A stretch of 64,000 nucleotides of DNA from Pelecanus crispus (lineage: Eukaryota; Chordata; Aves; Pelecaniformes; Pelecanidae): contig NC_134656.1 of the NCBI RefSeq assembly GCF_030463565.1, positions 2,051,001 through 2,115,000 of the forward strand, read 5' to 3'. The translations under genes and the position numbers were made by a program. Shown here one piece after another: positions 1-11,489 of the stretch (positions are counted from its first letter, which is position 1; each line of letters opens with the position of its first letter). Under the pieces are notes generated by a model. It did no database searches and had not been told where the DNA came from. It was given only the letters and a program-made list of their open reading frames with translations.

Positions 1-850
1 AGGGTGCTCTGCCTGTCATCCTCTTCTCCAGGGTTCTCTGCCCATTATCCTGCCCTCCAGGGTGCAGGCAGGGTGCTCTGCCTGTCATCCTCTTCTCCAG
101 GGTTCCCTGCCCATTATCCTGCCTTCCAGGGTGCAGGCAGGGTGCTCTGCCTGTCATCCTCTTCTCCAGGGTTCTCTGCCCATTATCCTGCCCTCCAGGG
201 TGCAGGCAGGGTGCTCTGCCTGTCATCCTTCCCTCCAGGGTTCCCTGCCCATTATCCTGCCCTCCAGGGTGCAGGCAGGGTGCTCTGCCTGTCATCCTCT
301 TCTCCAGGGTTCCCTGCCCATTATCCTGCCCTCCAGGGTGCAGGCAGGGTGCTCTGCCTGTCATCCTCTTCTCCAGGGTTCCCTGCCCATTATCCTGCCT
401 TCCAGGGTGCAGGCAGGGTGCTCTGCCTGTCATCCTCTTCTCCAGGGTTCTCTGCCCATTATCCTGCCTTCCAGGGTGCAGGCAGGGTGCTCTGCCTGTC
501 ATCCTTCCCTCCAGGGTTCCCTGCCCATTATCCTGCCCTCCAGGGTGCAGGCAGGGTGCTCTGCCTGTCATCCTCTTCTCCAGGGTTCCCTGCCCATTAT
601 CCTGCCCTCCAGGGTGCAGGCAGGGTGCTCTGCCTGTCATCCTTCCCCCCAGGGTTCCCTGCCCATTATCCTGCCTTCCAGGGTGCAGGCAGGGTGCTCT
701 GCCTGTCATCCTTCCCCCCAGGGTTCCCTGCCCATTATCCTGCCCTCCAGGGTGCAGGCAGGGTGCTCTGCCTGTCATCCTCTTCTCCAGGGTTCCCTGC
801 CCATTATCCTGCCCTCCAGGGTGCCCTGCCCCATCATTCTCCCTTCCAGG
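1..850. repeat. 69-bp minisatellite, about 12 copies, cut by the window edge
   Basis: Tandem units begin at position 1 and again at 70, 139 and so on. Each starts AGGGTGCTCTGCCTGTCATC and contains CCCATTATCCTGCC. Units differ mainly at TCTTCTCC versus TTCCCTCC/TTCCCCCC and at CCCTCC versus CCTTCC. The last unit is degenerate (about 815-850). Because 69 is a multiple of three and the unit has no stop, frames stay open with a 23-residue period; this is not evidence of a protein. The left end lies outside the window. Confidence 0.97.
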
Positions 851-2082
851 GTGCAGGCAGGGTGCCCTGCCCATCCATCCCTCCTCTAAGCCCGGGGTGC
901 AGGCAGCTGGAAGGAGGCTCCGGATCTCCTTGTGCAGCTACACCGGCTCCCGGCGATGAGGCTGGGTGCGAGGCCGGCGCGGTGCCTGCGGGATGGTCCG
1001 GTTTTCCCGTCTCCCGGGCTCAGGGTGTCACCCCTGCAGAGCCAGTGGTAGCCAGGGCAGAGCCAGCCTCAGCTACTGGGAATGCACAGCCGTGCCGGGA
1101 TCAGCACCAGTGGCCACAGCTGCCTAGAAATTAGGGAAAACCAAATTTTGCTACGTGAGAGCAAAACCCAGAGCGACCGTCGCCGTTGGGGCCACCGTGC
1201 AGCACCATCGCCGGCGCGTGGCTCATGCGATGCTGCCGGGAATCGGGAGGCCCCATGGCACAGCCGCACAAAATCGAAGCGAAACAAAACCCAACCCGAC
1301 TTGGGAGTTTCCCTGCGGTTCCCCTCTTTGTCTCCATTGTGGGGAAAGCGCTTAATTAATATCTGCGGAGAGCAGGGAAAGCTTTGTGTAATTGCTAGGT
1401 ATTATTGTCGGAGGAGCGGAGGGCGATCAGCGGGGTGGGAGGGACAGGCACAGCCCACCTTCTTTGTACAAAATGAGGCATATCCGAGGCAGCTTTGCTT
1501 CCCAGCCAACGCGCTGCCCGCCAGGAGAGCTGTTAACCTGCAGCAGGCAGGAAAGCAGCTGCCTGTTAGGGCTGTCAGGCAGCTTCACCTGCCCGCTGGG
1601 ACCAGGCAGCATCTTCAGCACCTTCAAAGTCTCCTCCTCGCTCTAAGGCTGCAAACGCTGCCCAGTCGCCTTCGCCCGTCCCCGCAGCATCCTGACGGCC
1701 ACCCCGGGCACGTGTGCCGGTGGGGAACGTGCACGTGTATGCACATTTGCGTGCAGAAGTGCCACCGCATTAATCTTCTGCATCTGCAAAGCACAGTTTT
1801 GCATCTTGAGGAGCGGGGTGAGGTGGAGAGGGAGACGCCGGGGAGTCTGGCCACCTGGGAGGTTATACAGAGGTTTGGAGAGCGGCCGGCCGCGGGCTGG
1901 TTGAGGTACAGAAACTCTGGAATAATGCAATATAAAGGCAGCCACAGTTGCTATTTCCAGGCCCCGCTGAGCGGAGGGGAGGGGGCCAAGGAATGGACTT
2001 GAAAAGAACAGCAAATGTAGAGCAGATGCTGAGGAGCGCTTTGTTTCACGCGCAGAGTCGTACTGGTGTGGAAGAGCCTTGC

Positions 2083-2126
2083 TGGGAAGGGCAGGAGGAG
2101 GAAGAGGAGGAGGAGGAGGAAGAGTA
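2083..2126. repeat. GGA-rich polypurine tract
   Basis: An almost uninterrupted purine run of GGA/GAA triplets on the plus strand. Mirror-like purine tracts of this kind can form triplex DNA. I see no function beyond simple repeat. Confidence 0.8.
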
Positions 2127-5100
2127 GTGGCAGGGGCAGTGGTGCTGCCTTTCTCCGCGTGCTTGCAGGAAACCATCGCGCCTCCTCTTGCATCCTGGCT
2201 TCGTCGCAGAGCGGGTCGTGGGCGAGAGCTTGTCCTCGCAGACCGGCGCAATGCCGTGGGCGGGATGGGACCGCGCGTGCCGAGCGGCGATTCCCCGGTG
2301 CTCTGGCCCCTGGGTCAGCGTTCCCACCGTTCCCACCGTGCACGGCAGGAGGAGGCAGAGGAGAGGCAGCCCGGCAGACGCCTGCGGCCATAAATGCCTC
2401 AGAAGGTGCTTGGCAGCAGGGGATGAAGCAGTCCAAGCCGTTGAGCATGTAAATTAAACTGATACGGACCCCAGGAAGAGGAGAGGGAGTGGAAAAACAA
2501 TTATACCGCCAGGATCAGACAAATCTTGGTGTGGAGACCGTCTCACTGGGCTTCCGACGCAGGACATTACGTTTTGTGCGGCCACTCCTTCGCATCGGCT
2601 CTGCCCCGTTCCTCCATCAGGCAGAGGCTGCAGGCAGCGGTGCAGGCAGGGCGGGAGGCTCTGCCTTCTTGAGAGGGCAGGGAAAATTCAGGTTTATTTA
2701 AAGCAGCTTTTGCCGGGGCTGGCAACCCTGCCCTTGTTCCCCCGCGATGGGCAGGGGTGAAACGAGGTGACCCAGCGGGGTGTCACCCGGGACGAGCCCC
2801 CACGTGCCTTCCGTCCTCTCGCTCAGCGAGGACAGATGAGTGTGACCGAGGGGCCAGATCCCTGTGGCTCCGCTGCCCCCAGGGAGGCACAGAGTGGGCT
2901 CCATATCCCCCTGGGGACCCCGGCCCTCTCGAATCATCCGCTGCTGCCATCAGAGTGGTCCCCGGCCGGGCCGTGTGTGCAGCGAGGTGCTGCCATCCTA
3001 CGTGCGCTCCCGACATCGCTTCTCCGGCCTCTTGTGCCGGTGCCGAGCACGTCTCCCCGGAGCAGCCCTGGGCCTCCCCACAGATGCCGGGATGCAGCCA
3101 GCGCGGTGACCCCCACCCGTGACCCAGCATCCATCTCGGGTGCCGCTGGCAAGGGTCAGTTCTGGCTTGTAAAGGCACCTGGGCAAGAGTTAAAAACACC
3201 AGAAATGAGGAAAAAACCCTCTTACAGGAAAGGTAGGAGATAATTTGATTTTCTGGCTGCAGATCCTCCTGGGGCTGTTGCGACCTGAAGCCAGGACCAT
3301 GCCCCTCGCCCAGATCGGGGCACTTAGACGGCGAGTAACTTTAAAACATATATTAACCCGACCGGCTGCAGCGGCGCCTTTCAAACCGTTAATGTTATTA
3401 GAATAAAATGGATGCTGGGTTTGCAGAGCCTCTTCCACACGCCGCTGGCTCTGGAGACGTCTCAAAAACTCCTGCTAACTGCTGCACACGCGGGGCTGTG
3501 CGGGGCCAGCACCAGCATCTCTGCTGGGGTTGGGGGGGGGGGCGGCGGTGGGATGCTCAGTGCATGGGACTGGGAGGGACTGGGAGGGACTGGGAGGGAC
3601 TGGGAGCCCAGACTTCAGCCCAGGTCTGAGCCTCATGCACCAGGCGCAAAGAGAGGCGAGGGAAAGGGCAAGATTTTGATGCCCCGATCCAGGGTGGGAG
3701 ACCTGACACTTCCACCTCTGCCAGGGCTTTATCCTGGGATCGCAGCTGGGTCCGGAGCCTGCAAACGCGCTCAGCGGCTGCTCCGTCCCCTATTATCCTC
3801 GGAGAAGGGGGGACAAAGCCCCTCGGATCGGCTCTGCGCTCCCGCGTCCGCAGGACGGGCTGCGCGGTGGCTGTTTTGGCTGAAGCAGAGCGATCCCAGA
3901 ACAAAGAGAGAATCGCGGCTGGTTTGTGAAGCAGCATCCGGGCCAGCCCCAGCCCTCCTCCCCGGCACGCTGGCTCCGCAGCCCGGGCCTCTGATTGGAA
4001 ACTGGAGCCCGCGATGCCTGTGCGAGCCATGAATTATGCTGATGGCTTTTTTGATTATTTTTTTTTTCTCCCCTCCCTGTGCTTGAATGCACTCAGCAAA
4101 TATAAGCAAAAGGGAAAAAAAAAAAAAAAAAACCACCACGACAGAGTGAGAGAAAATCCTAACATTTAATTTTAGACATGGCGAGAAAGCAAAATGGCTG
4201 CAGTGCAAAGAGGGAAGGTTAACAGAGAAAACCCTCCTGCCTGCAGAGAGAAACGAAGCTGCCAGCAGCCCTGAGGCTGCTATTTATTATTTACAGGGTT
4301 GTATTGGTGTGGGGGGCATCTTCCGCAGGGAACCAGCCCCAAGCCGGGGGGGGCAGGTCCCTGGGGCACCCACAGCCCCACCGAGGGCAACAGGGAGATG
4401 CAGGGGTGCGGGACAGGACTTGGGGACTGTGGGCTTGCTGATGAAGCTGCATGGCTGCAAAACCCCCAAATCCCCCTGGTTTTAAAGAAACGCATCCTCT
4501 GATGGGAAGCAAAGTGGCTCATTTTGGTTTGGGGGGGTGTGAAGGTTTTTATTGGAGCCCCCCTGCTAACAGCCCTTGCAAACACGCAGCCTGGAAATGT
4601 TGCGTCAAAACCAAGCCTGAAACTTTCCGTTCCAAAAATGCCCAAGTGAAATGCTGCGAGTATTTCAACCTGTTTCCGCAGGGCTTGTTTTCCCAGCAAA
4701 GCCACTCGTGCATCCAGGCTGGGGAACAGCACTGGTCAACCCAAAGGATATTAATTTCGGGACAAATTATTTATCTCAGCCCCGCTGCCTGCCCTGGGCT
4801 GAGTTTCAAGCGGTCACCGCTGCCCGGCGGGGCTGCCCTGCTCCTGCCGCTTGCTGCCCGCGCTGCCTGCCCTCCCTTGGGTCATCACTTGGGAATTCCC
4901 AGCCTGCAAATGCCATCTCCCCCTTCCTCCAGCCCTGCCAGACCCCCGGCCCTGCACCGGGCTGTCCCGTGTGCCGCCAAGCCCGGTGTGAACGGCCGCG
5001 GACCTGCTGCAACCCTGCCTGGGTGCTGCCGGCTCCCGGCGTTGCTGCGAGCGTGGCACTGGCCCGGTGAAAGCGGCAGCTCTGCAGCCGTGCCTGCACC

Positions 5101-5204
5101 CACCGCTGTCCATCCTTCCCGGATCGTGCCCGCCCGACCTGGGAGCATTCCTGGCTCTGGGGAGGCAGGGCGCCCGGCGGGCATCCAGGAGCTGAGAATG
5201 AGGA

Positions 5205-5350
5205 CCCAAAAATGAAGGAAGTAATATAGGGGGAAAAAAAATGAAATGAAGCAATTATCCCTGCTCCGATACTTTCTAATTAAGGGAACTGTCACCCTTA
5301 TTAAGAGGCCATTAATTCATTGTCATAAGTCACCACCAGAGTGCAAGTAC
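5205..5350. other. AT-rich island with TAATTA cores, possible conserved non-coding element
   Basis: Inside GC-rich surroundings this stretch is AT-rich and contains TAATTA (5277-5282), a TTATTAAG and ATTAATTC (about 5311-5318), the cores bound by homeodomain proteins. It is unique sequence, not a tandem array or known repeat. Calling it an enhancer is inference from composition only. Confidence 0.25.
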
Positions 5351-5789
5351 CAAAAATGTGCCTGGGCCATCGGGACCGGAGCAGCATCCCCTCCTCCTCC
5401 TCCCCGTGCCACAGGCTCCAGCTCTTTGAGGCCACGGGGCTGCTCCCAGATTTCCGCAAGCCGTGCCCCGCTCCCCGCACCACGGCCGGCGCTTTAGGAA
5501 GCCGTAAGCTCTGTGGCGGTGCTCAGCCTGTCCTGGGCAGGGATGAGCCCATCCATCTCCACCTGCATCCCTCTGCCCGCATGCTCTGCCCTGCGCGGTC
5601 CGAATGCATTTGGGGTGCAAAGGATGCGGCGATTTCGCGGCAGAGTTCAGCTCTCGGCCGCTCTGGGGGAACCAAACGTGCAAAGAGTTGCCAAAATATC
5701 CCCAGCCCTGTGGTTAAGGCCAGCGTTTCCCCCAGCATCACCTCCTGCTAATAGCCAGCTCCGTCTCCGGCAGCCTCTCATTACGCATT

Positions 5790-5960
5790 CTGCATGGAGG
5801 GCCCCGCATCAGCTTAATTAACAAGGTAAGAAAGACAGGACCTTTGAGGAAATCTTAATTATATTATCCATCTCACCCTGAGTGGCACCTGATCCATCCC
5901 AACACTGTTCTCAAGTTCATTAGCAATGAATCAAGATCGATTAGTCCTGGGCGTGCAGCG
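5790..5960. other. AT-rich island, possible conserved non-coding element
   Basis: Contains TTAATTAA (about 5815-5822), CTTAATTATATTATCC (about 5856-5871) and GATCGATTAG. It contrasts with the GC-rich flanks and is not a recognised repeat. Regulatory function is a guess. Confidence 0.22.
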
Positions 5961-6639
5961 AGGACATGCTGGGGCAGAAGGCTTCTTGCCGAGATTGCTA
6001 CGAGGCCCCGCGTGTCCCCAAACCCCATCTTGTCCTCCGGCACCGGGCAGCCGGGATGGGGACCGGGGCTCCGGGAGAAGGCAGCTGGAGGTTTGCCAGC
6101 GCCGGGATGCGGCTGCCGGAGCATCCCAGGAGCAGCTGTTTCGCTGTCTGCCCCAGCTCGCGCGTGCCCGAGATGCTCTGATTTATTCCAGCACCTGCAC
6201 CCCGCTCTCCTTTCCCGGGGCTTATGTGGCCCCGACACGTGGCAAGTGCCACCAGCGACGGGGATTCCTCCTTTTTTCTTCCCTGCCATCCCGCTGCGAT
6301 GCATTCAGGTGCCCGCAGGTCTCCAGCGCAAGAAACTTCGTAAGGAGCTGCCTGAGAGCACCCAAAAAGGCAATGATTCGAGGTGGCTTGTAATCCCCCG
6401 TGGACACCTGATGGGAGGACAGGCTCCTAATTAGATCAAGCGCGTAATCTGCCGGGGACTGGTGGTCAGATTCAAACTGGCCTCGGTTCAGCAGAGCCCG
6501 TGGCAGGCGCTGCCATCCCTCTCTGCTCAGCAAATCGTGTCCTCGAACCCCGCGCAGCCAGGGAAATCGCAGGCTCTGTTCACAGCCGAGCCTGAATGTC
6601 AATGCTGGGGGAACGGGGATCGTTTCCTGAATCAGAGCC

Positions 6640-7190
6640 GCAATCAGCAGCGTTTCAGAGCTGGAGGTATCTGTATCATCAAGCCGGGCTCAGTAATTAC
6701 TTGGACAAATTAGGCATACATTTTCTATGTGCAACTGTGTTGGCACTTTTTTTTTTCCCTGCTTGAAAACCTTGCTAGAATCTGCAAACTGCCTCTACCA
6801 CTGGGAAGGGATTGCTGGATTTTTCCTTTATAGGACAAGAAGATGCTGGCCATAATTTCTGATGCCAGCAGTGCGTTGTCCTGCTTATTGCAAAAAATCA
6901 CCATGAGCAGAAAAAGTTAATCAGAGACAGCAACGCTGCGTGCTCTCTGATAGCTGCTGTCGCCTGCCCCTTCGCCCCGGTGCCGCTGCCTGCATCCTCC
7001 TGCCTGCTGCCCGCGATTGATCTATGCTTGCTGGTGTTTTCTGTTTAATTGTTGTCTGGTTTGAATATTGCATGAATCTGTGCCTGATTCATCTGCGCTT
7101 CATTGTCGGCTGCTGTTTGTTTTAGGGCAATGCCTGAAATACCACTGGCAGATAAGTGCTAGGCAAATCTAAGGTATTTTTCTTGCTCAG
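6640..7190. other. Longer AT-richer unique stretch, possible conserved non-coding block
   Basis: About 550 bases of unique, moderately AT-rich sequence with many short motifs (CAGTAATTACTTGG, TTGTCTGGTTTGAATATTGC). No splice-compatible reading frame and no repeat signature. It stands out from the GC-rich flanks, so I flag it as a candidate non-coding element only. Confidence 0.22.
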
Positions 7191-9567
7191 CAAAAGCTGA
7201 GGAGTGACCGAGCTGTCCCTCGGTCCGGAAAGGAGCCGGAGCACCCACATCCCTCCAGCACCCGGGGGGTCCCAGTGCAGCACCCGCCGGCCCAGGTGCT
7301 GGCTCAGGAGCCCGTGGGGAGCACGGTGCCACCATCCAGACGGATTTTGCTGCGTACCCAGAGCCGCTGGCAGCAAAGCCGTGCTCGGGGCTGCTCCAGA
7401 GGTGTCCCTGCTGCCCCGGGCAGAGTCTGGCCCTGGGAGCCCCGCGGATGATGGCACCAGATGCTGGTCCAGAGCCGGAGCAGTGGTCCAGAGCCGGAGC
7501 AGTGGTCCAGAGCCAGCCTGGAAGGATGCTCTGTTCTCACCATCACCATGGGATGAAGGCGCAGCCGGCACAGACCCCGCTGGGGCAGGGGGCTGGGGGG
7601 CAGGACAGCACCCTCCCTCCCGCCCGCCCCATCAACGCTGGTTCACCCGGCGCCTCCAGCCCTGTCCTGCCAGGGCTCAGCAAGCCCAGGGGGGTCTCAG
7701 GGGGACACCCCAACAGGGCCGTGCTTCGGGCTCCGGCCGAGTGCGCTGCTGGGGTTTCTGCTTTCCTCTGTGCCTCCTTTCTTCTGTGCAGATGAGGAGC
7801 CGGAGGGAGCTGGAGCCCAGCCCGGCACAGGTGGACACGGCACACGGCGGGGGCCCATGGCCACGCACGCCCTCCGGAGCGGAGCAAGGGGCTGCCAGGC
7901 TTTGGGGCAGGACCTGGGGGGGACACCCTGCCCTTTGCAGGGGGGTCGGGGCAGCCCCAGCACCTCTCCGTGCATCCCAGCTGCATTGCAAGCAAAACCA
8001 GCAGCAACCTGCTGCGTGAGCACAGCCCGGAGCCGGAGCCTGGAGAAGCCATTTCTCCCCTCCGCAGCTCCGAAGCTCTGGAGAGAAGCTCAGCATCTCC
8101 CTCTAACGATGCGCCTCACCCGCAGCCGGACACCCAGCAGTCTGCTCTCGGGGGTGCTGCCTGCTCCCCGGCCACCCCGCAGCCCCACGTCCCCCGCCAC
8201 CGCTCCTGCTGTCCCATGGCACCCACCCCCCCTTCCCCAGCACCCACCGCTGCGGCAGAAACGAAACCCACAGAGAGGGGGAATCAACCCGGCTCTTGGC
8301 CACGGGTTCTCTTGCTTGGCTTTTATTTAGCTCTCATCTGTCCAGGATTGAAAATTTAATAGTTTCCTACACGGCTGCATCAGGAGGGGATGGGGCCGCA
8401 TCCTGCACGGGGCTCTGGTCTCCACGTAAGGGGGTAACAAGGAGCAAACGTGGACCCTGCACCGGCCGGAATGGGTGCGTGGCTCCATCGCGGCCGTCGG
8501 TGCAGAGCCCACGGCTGGGAGCGCCGCTGCTGCAGAGGACGTTATTTTTTCCCTGGTTGTTTCCTTTCCTTTTCTTAAAATTCAATAAATTCTCCCAGCT
8601 TTCTTGCTCGTGAGGTTCTAGCGAGGTGAGAAGAGCCAATTTTGCTGCATTTTTGAAAAGGTCAGCATGGGCAGAGGAGGAAATTCCGATTTCTGTGTCC
8701 TGGAGGGGCTGGGGGCTGCGCGCAGCGTAGCCCCAAAGCCGTTTCCCTGCAGGCGGAGCCGGGGGGTCACAGCCTCCCCTTAACCCCCCCCAGCAAAGCT
8801 CAAACGGGAATTACCCGCTGGCCAGCTCCGGCCGAGCCGATGGACGCAGAGAGGGGAGAGAGCAGCTGCCACGGTCTGGGTCGCTCCGTTGCAGGCAGAG
8901 ACCAGGCGATGCCTTTCTCTGAGTTGGAGGAAATTTGGATTTGGGAAATTTGGATGAAATTTGGATTTGGGAAATTTGGAGTCTTTGCCTTCAACCCAGC
9001 ACCAAACCCTTCCTCTGAGGGTGACAGATGTGAGTTATAAACTCCTTTGGCAACGCTGGTGTCGTGGGAATCGCGCTGGTGCAGGAGAGAGAATTCACCT
9101 GCTTGGATCCGAGTACCATTTGGTGAATCCGTCGCCCAAACCAAAACAGTTTGAGAATGAGATTTTGTTTCTGAGACCTTTCCATCACCTGGGCCTTGTA
9201 CAACCCCGCCCTGGGACCCAGCGTGGCCACTGCTGCCGGATCCCGAGGATGCTCCGTGCATCCCGCATCCCCACGCCCCGCCATGTCCTTCCCCGAGCCC
9301 TGAGCCAGGCGCTGGTTGGAAACCCCTGCCCAGCCCCCGTCGGCACTCGGGGGTCTGAGCCCTGGGGGGTTCCTGCCCTCCAAATCCTGGTGGCAAATCC
9401 CTGGGGTTTGCATCTCCTCCTGCCCCACCAACTCCTTGAGACCACTTGGAGGGCTCTGGGCACAGCTTTCCTCGGGGATTTCAGTGGGGAGACAAAATCC
9501 TTTGGGGGCAATCACTGTTTTTGCTAGCTGTGGGCAAACAGCTCATTTTCAGCTCCTCTTCAGCTTC

Positions 9568-10115
9568 CTCTGTTCAGCCTGGAGAAGAGGAGGCTGAGGG
9601 GAGCCCTGATCGCTCTCTGCAGCTCCTGACAGGAGGGGGCAGGGAGGGGGTGTTGGGCTCTTCTCCCAAGTAACCAGCGATAGGACAAGAGGAAATGGGC
9701 TCAAGCTGCGTCAGGGGAGGTTTAGATTGGATATTGGGAGAAATTTCTTCACGGAAAGGGTGGTCAGGCATTGGAACAGGCTGCCCAGAGAGGTGGGGGA
9801 GTCCCCGTCCCTGGAAGTGTTCAAAAAACGGGCAGAGGTGGCACTTTGGGGACATGGTTTAGTGGGCATGGGGGTGTTGGGTTGATGGTTGGGCTGATGA
9901 TCTTAGGGGTCCTTTCCAACCTTAATGATTCCTAGTTTGTACTTTCATTAAAAAATAATCCAGCCACCAAGCCAGGAAAGATGAAATTAATTATTACTCT
10001 CCCCTTAATTGGTTTAGCGAAGGACTTGGCAGTGTTAGGTGAATGGTTGGACGGGATGATCTTAAAGGTCTTTTCCAACCTAAACGAGTCTATGATTCCA
10101 TGATTCTATGATTCA
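9568..10115 (+). mobile_element. CR1 LINE 3' fragment with a doubled 3' end (copy 1)
   Basis: The stretch from TTCAGCCTGGAGAAGAGGAG through GGTTTAGATTGGATATTGGG and GAACAGGCTGCCCAGAGAGG to GACATGGTTTAG is the conserved 3' part of CR1, a sauropsid LINE inserted with 5' truncation. A first 3' end finishes near 9934 (TTTCCAACCTTAATGATTCC). About 80 bases of AT-rich sequence follow, then a second CR1 end (about 10021-10115: GATCTTAAAGGTCTTTTCC and the ATTCCATGATTCTATGATTC tail). The same composite occurs at 17084-17500, so it was probably present in the source element. No reverse transcriptase is included. Confidence 0.92.
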
Positions 10116-10170
10116 ATCCCACCCCTGTGGAAATCTCCCAGCTCCTTCACTGAGGAGCAGCATCACCGTG

Positions 10171-10995
10171 ATGGGGCAGGGATGGGGCAGGGATGGACAG
10201 GGATGGGGCAGGGACGGGGCAGGGATGGGGAGGGATGGGCAGGGATGGGGCAGGGACAGGGCAGGATGGGGCAGGGATGGACAGGGACGGGGCAGGGATG
10301 GGGCAGGGATGGGGCAGGGATGGAGCAGGGATTGGGCAGGGATGGGGCAGGGATGGGGCAGGGATGGGGCAGGGATGGAGCAGGGATTGGGCAGGGATGG
10401 GGCAGGGATGGGGCAGGGATGGACAGGGATGGGGCAGGGATGGACAGGGATGGGACAGGGATGGGGCAGGGACGGGGCAGGGATGGGGCAGGGACGGGGC
10501 AGGGATGGGGCAGGGACAGGGCAGGATGGGGCAGGGATGGACAGGGATGGGACAGGGATGGGGCAGGGATGGGACAGGGATGGAGCAGGGATTGGGCAGG
10601 GATGGGGCAGGGATTGGGCAGGGATGGGGCAGGGATGGGGCAGGGATGGGACAGGGATGGGGCAGGGATGGGACAGGGATGGGACAGGGATGGACAGGGA
10701 TGGGGTAGGGATGGGGCAGGGATGGACAGGGATGGGACAGGGATGGACAGGGATGGGGTAGGGATGGGGCAGGGATGGACAGCGACGGGGCAGGGATGGG
10801 ACAGGGATGTGGCAGGGACGGGGCAGGGATGGGGCAGGGATGGGGCAGGGATGGACAGGGATGGGGTAGGGATGGGGCAGGGATGGGGCAGGGACGGGGC
10901 AGGGATGGGGCAGGGATGGGGCAGGGACGGGGCAGGGATGGGACAGGGATGGGGCAGGGACGGGGCAGGGACGGGGCAGGGATGGGGCAGGGATG
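10171..10995. repeat. 12-bp G-rich minisatellite (GGGATGGGGCAG)
   Basis: About 825 bases of a 12-bp unit with variants ACAGGGATGG, GGGACGGGGCAG and GGGATTGGGCAG. The plus strand carries four-G runs about every 12 bases, suitable for G-quadruplex formation. The lack of stops produces open frames of up to 289 codons on the plus strand and 368 on the minus strand. These are artefacts. Confidence 0.97.
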
Positions 10996-11489
10996 ACACT
11001 GGGCTGCTGCTGTCCCTCACCAGCCCCAGCCTCCGCCGCTGGCTGCCTTAACCCTGCCCGCAGCCCTGCGCTCTCCCATCCCGCTTCGCACGGCTCGTTA
11101 GCCGGGGTTACGCCGCTCACAGACGAGCTTTGGAGACCTTCGGCATCACCACGAGCTGTTACCGGCACTGGAGTGGTAACTACGACCCCAAATCCCCCCG
11201 TCCAGCCGCCCACCGGCAAAGATTAGCAGCTTCTTAATTCTCATTTCCGCAGTGGTTCTGTGGAGCTGGGAGGGGATTTAAACACTGGCAACCCCCCAGG
11301 CTGAGGCTTGTTCCCGCAGGGCCGTCCGGCGGGACCCCTGACCCCCGTGGAGGTGCTTGTCCCGGAGCGGGTAGGGCTGTAGGCATCTCCTGAGCATCCC
11401 TGGGAAGGGCTGGAGGGGCTAAACACGCGGCGCAGGGTCGGGCGTGGGACGAGTCAGAAGAGCAGCAAGTTAAAATAACAGTCTCTTGT
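10996..11489. other. Non-repetitive spacer, nothing recognised
   Basis: Unique GC-rich sequence between the 12-bp array and the proposed SAMD10 poly(A) signal. I see no exon, repeat or motif cluster. Confidence 0.5.

Larger units (their letters stand above)
851..9567. other. Intergenic DNA with no recognisable gene
   Basis: GC-rich sequence downstream of SAMD10, which is transcribed leftwards. I see no exon pair with matching splice phases and no recognisable protein. It holds small low-complexity items: a GGA-rich purine tract (about 2083-2126), a 10-bp GACTGGGAGG repeat (about 3567-3609), an A18 tract near 4114-4131, a 19-bp unit repeated 2.6 times (7466-7514) and a duplicated GAAATTTGGATTTGGG motif (about 8929-8982). 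Several AT-rich islands are listed separately. A neighbouring gene could still have non-coding exons here. Confidence 0.6.

Noticed and set aside
4-1134. 376-codon open frame with a perfect 23-residue repeat
   Set aside because: It follows the 69-bp tandem repeat, which is a multiple of three and has no stop. Other frames are open too, and there are no splice sites or known domain.
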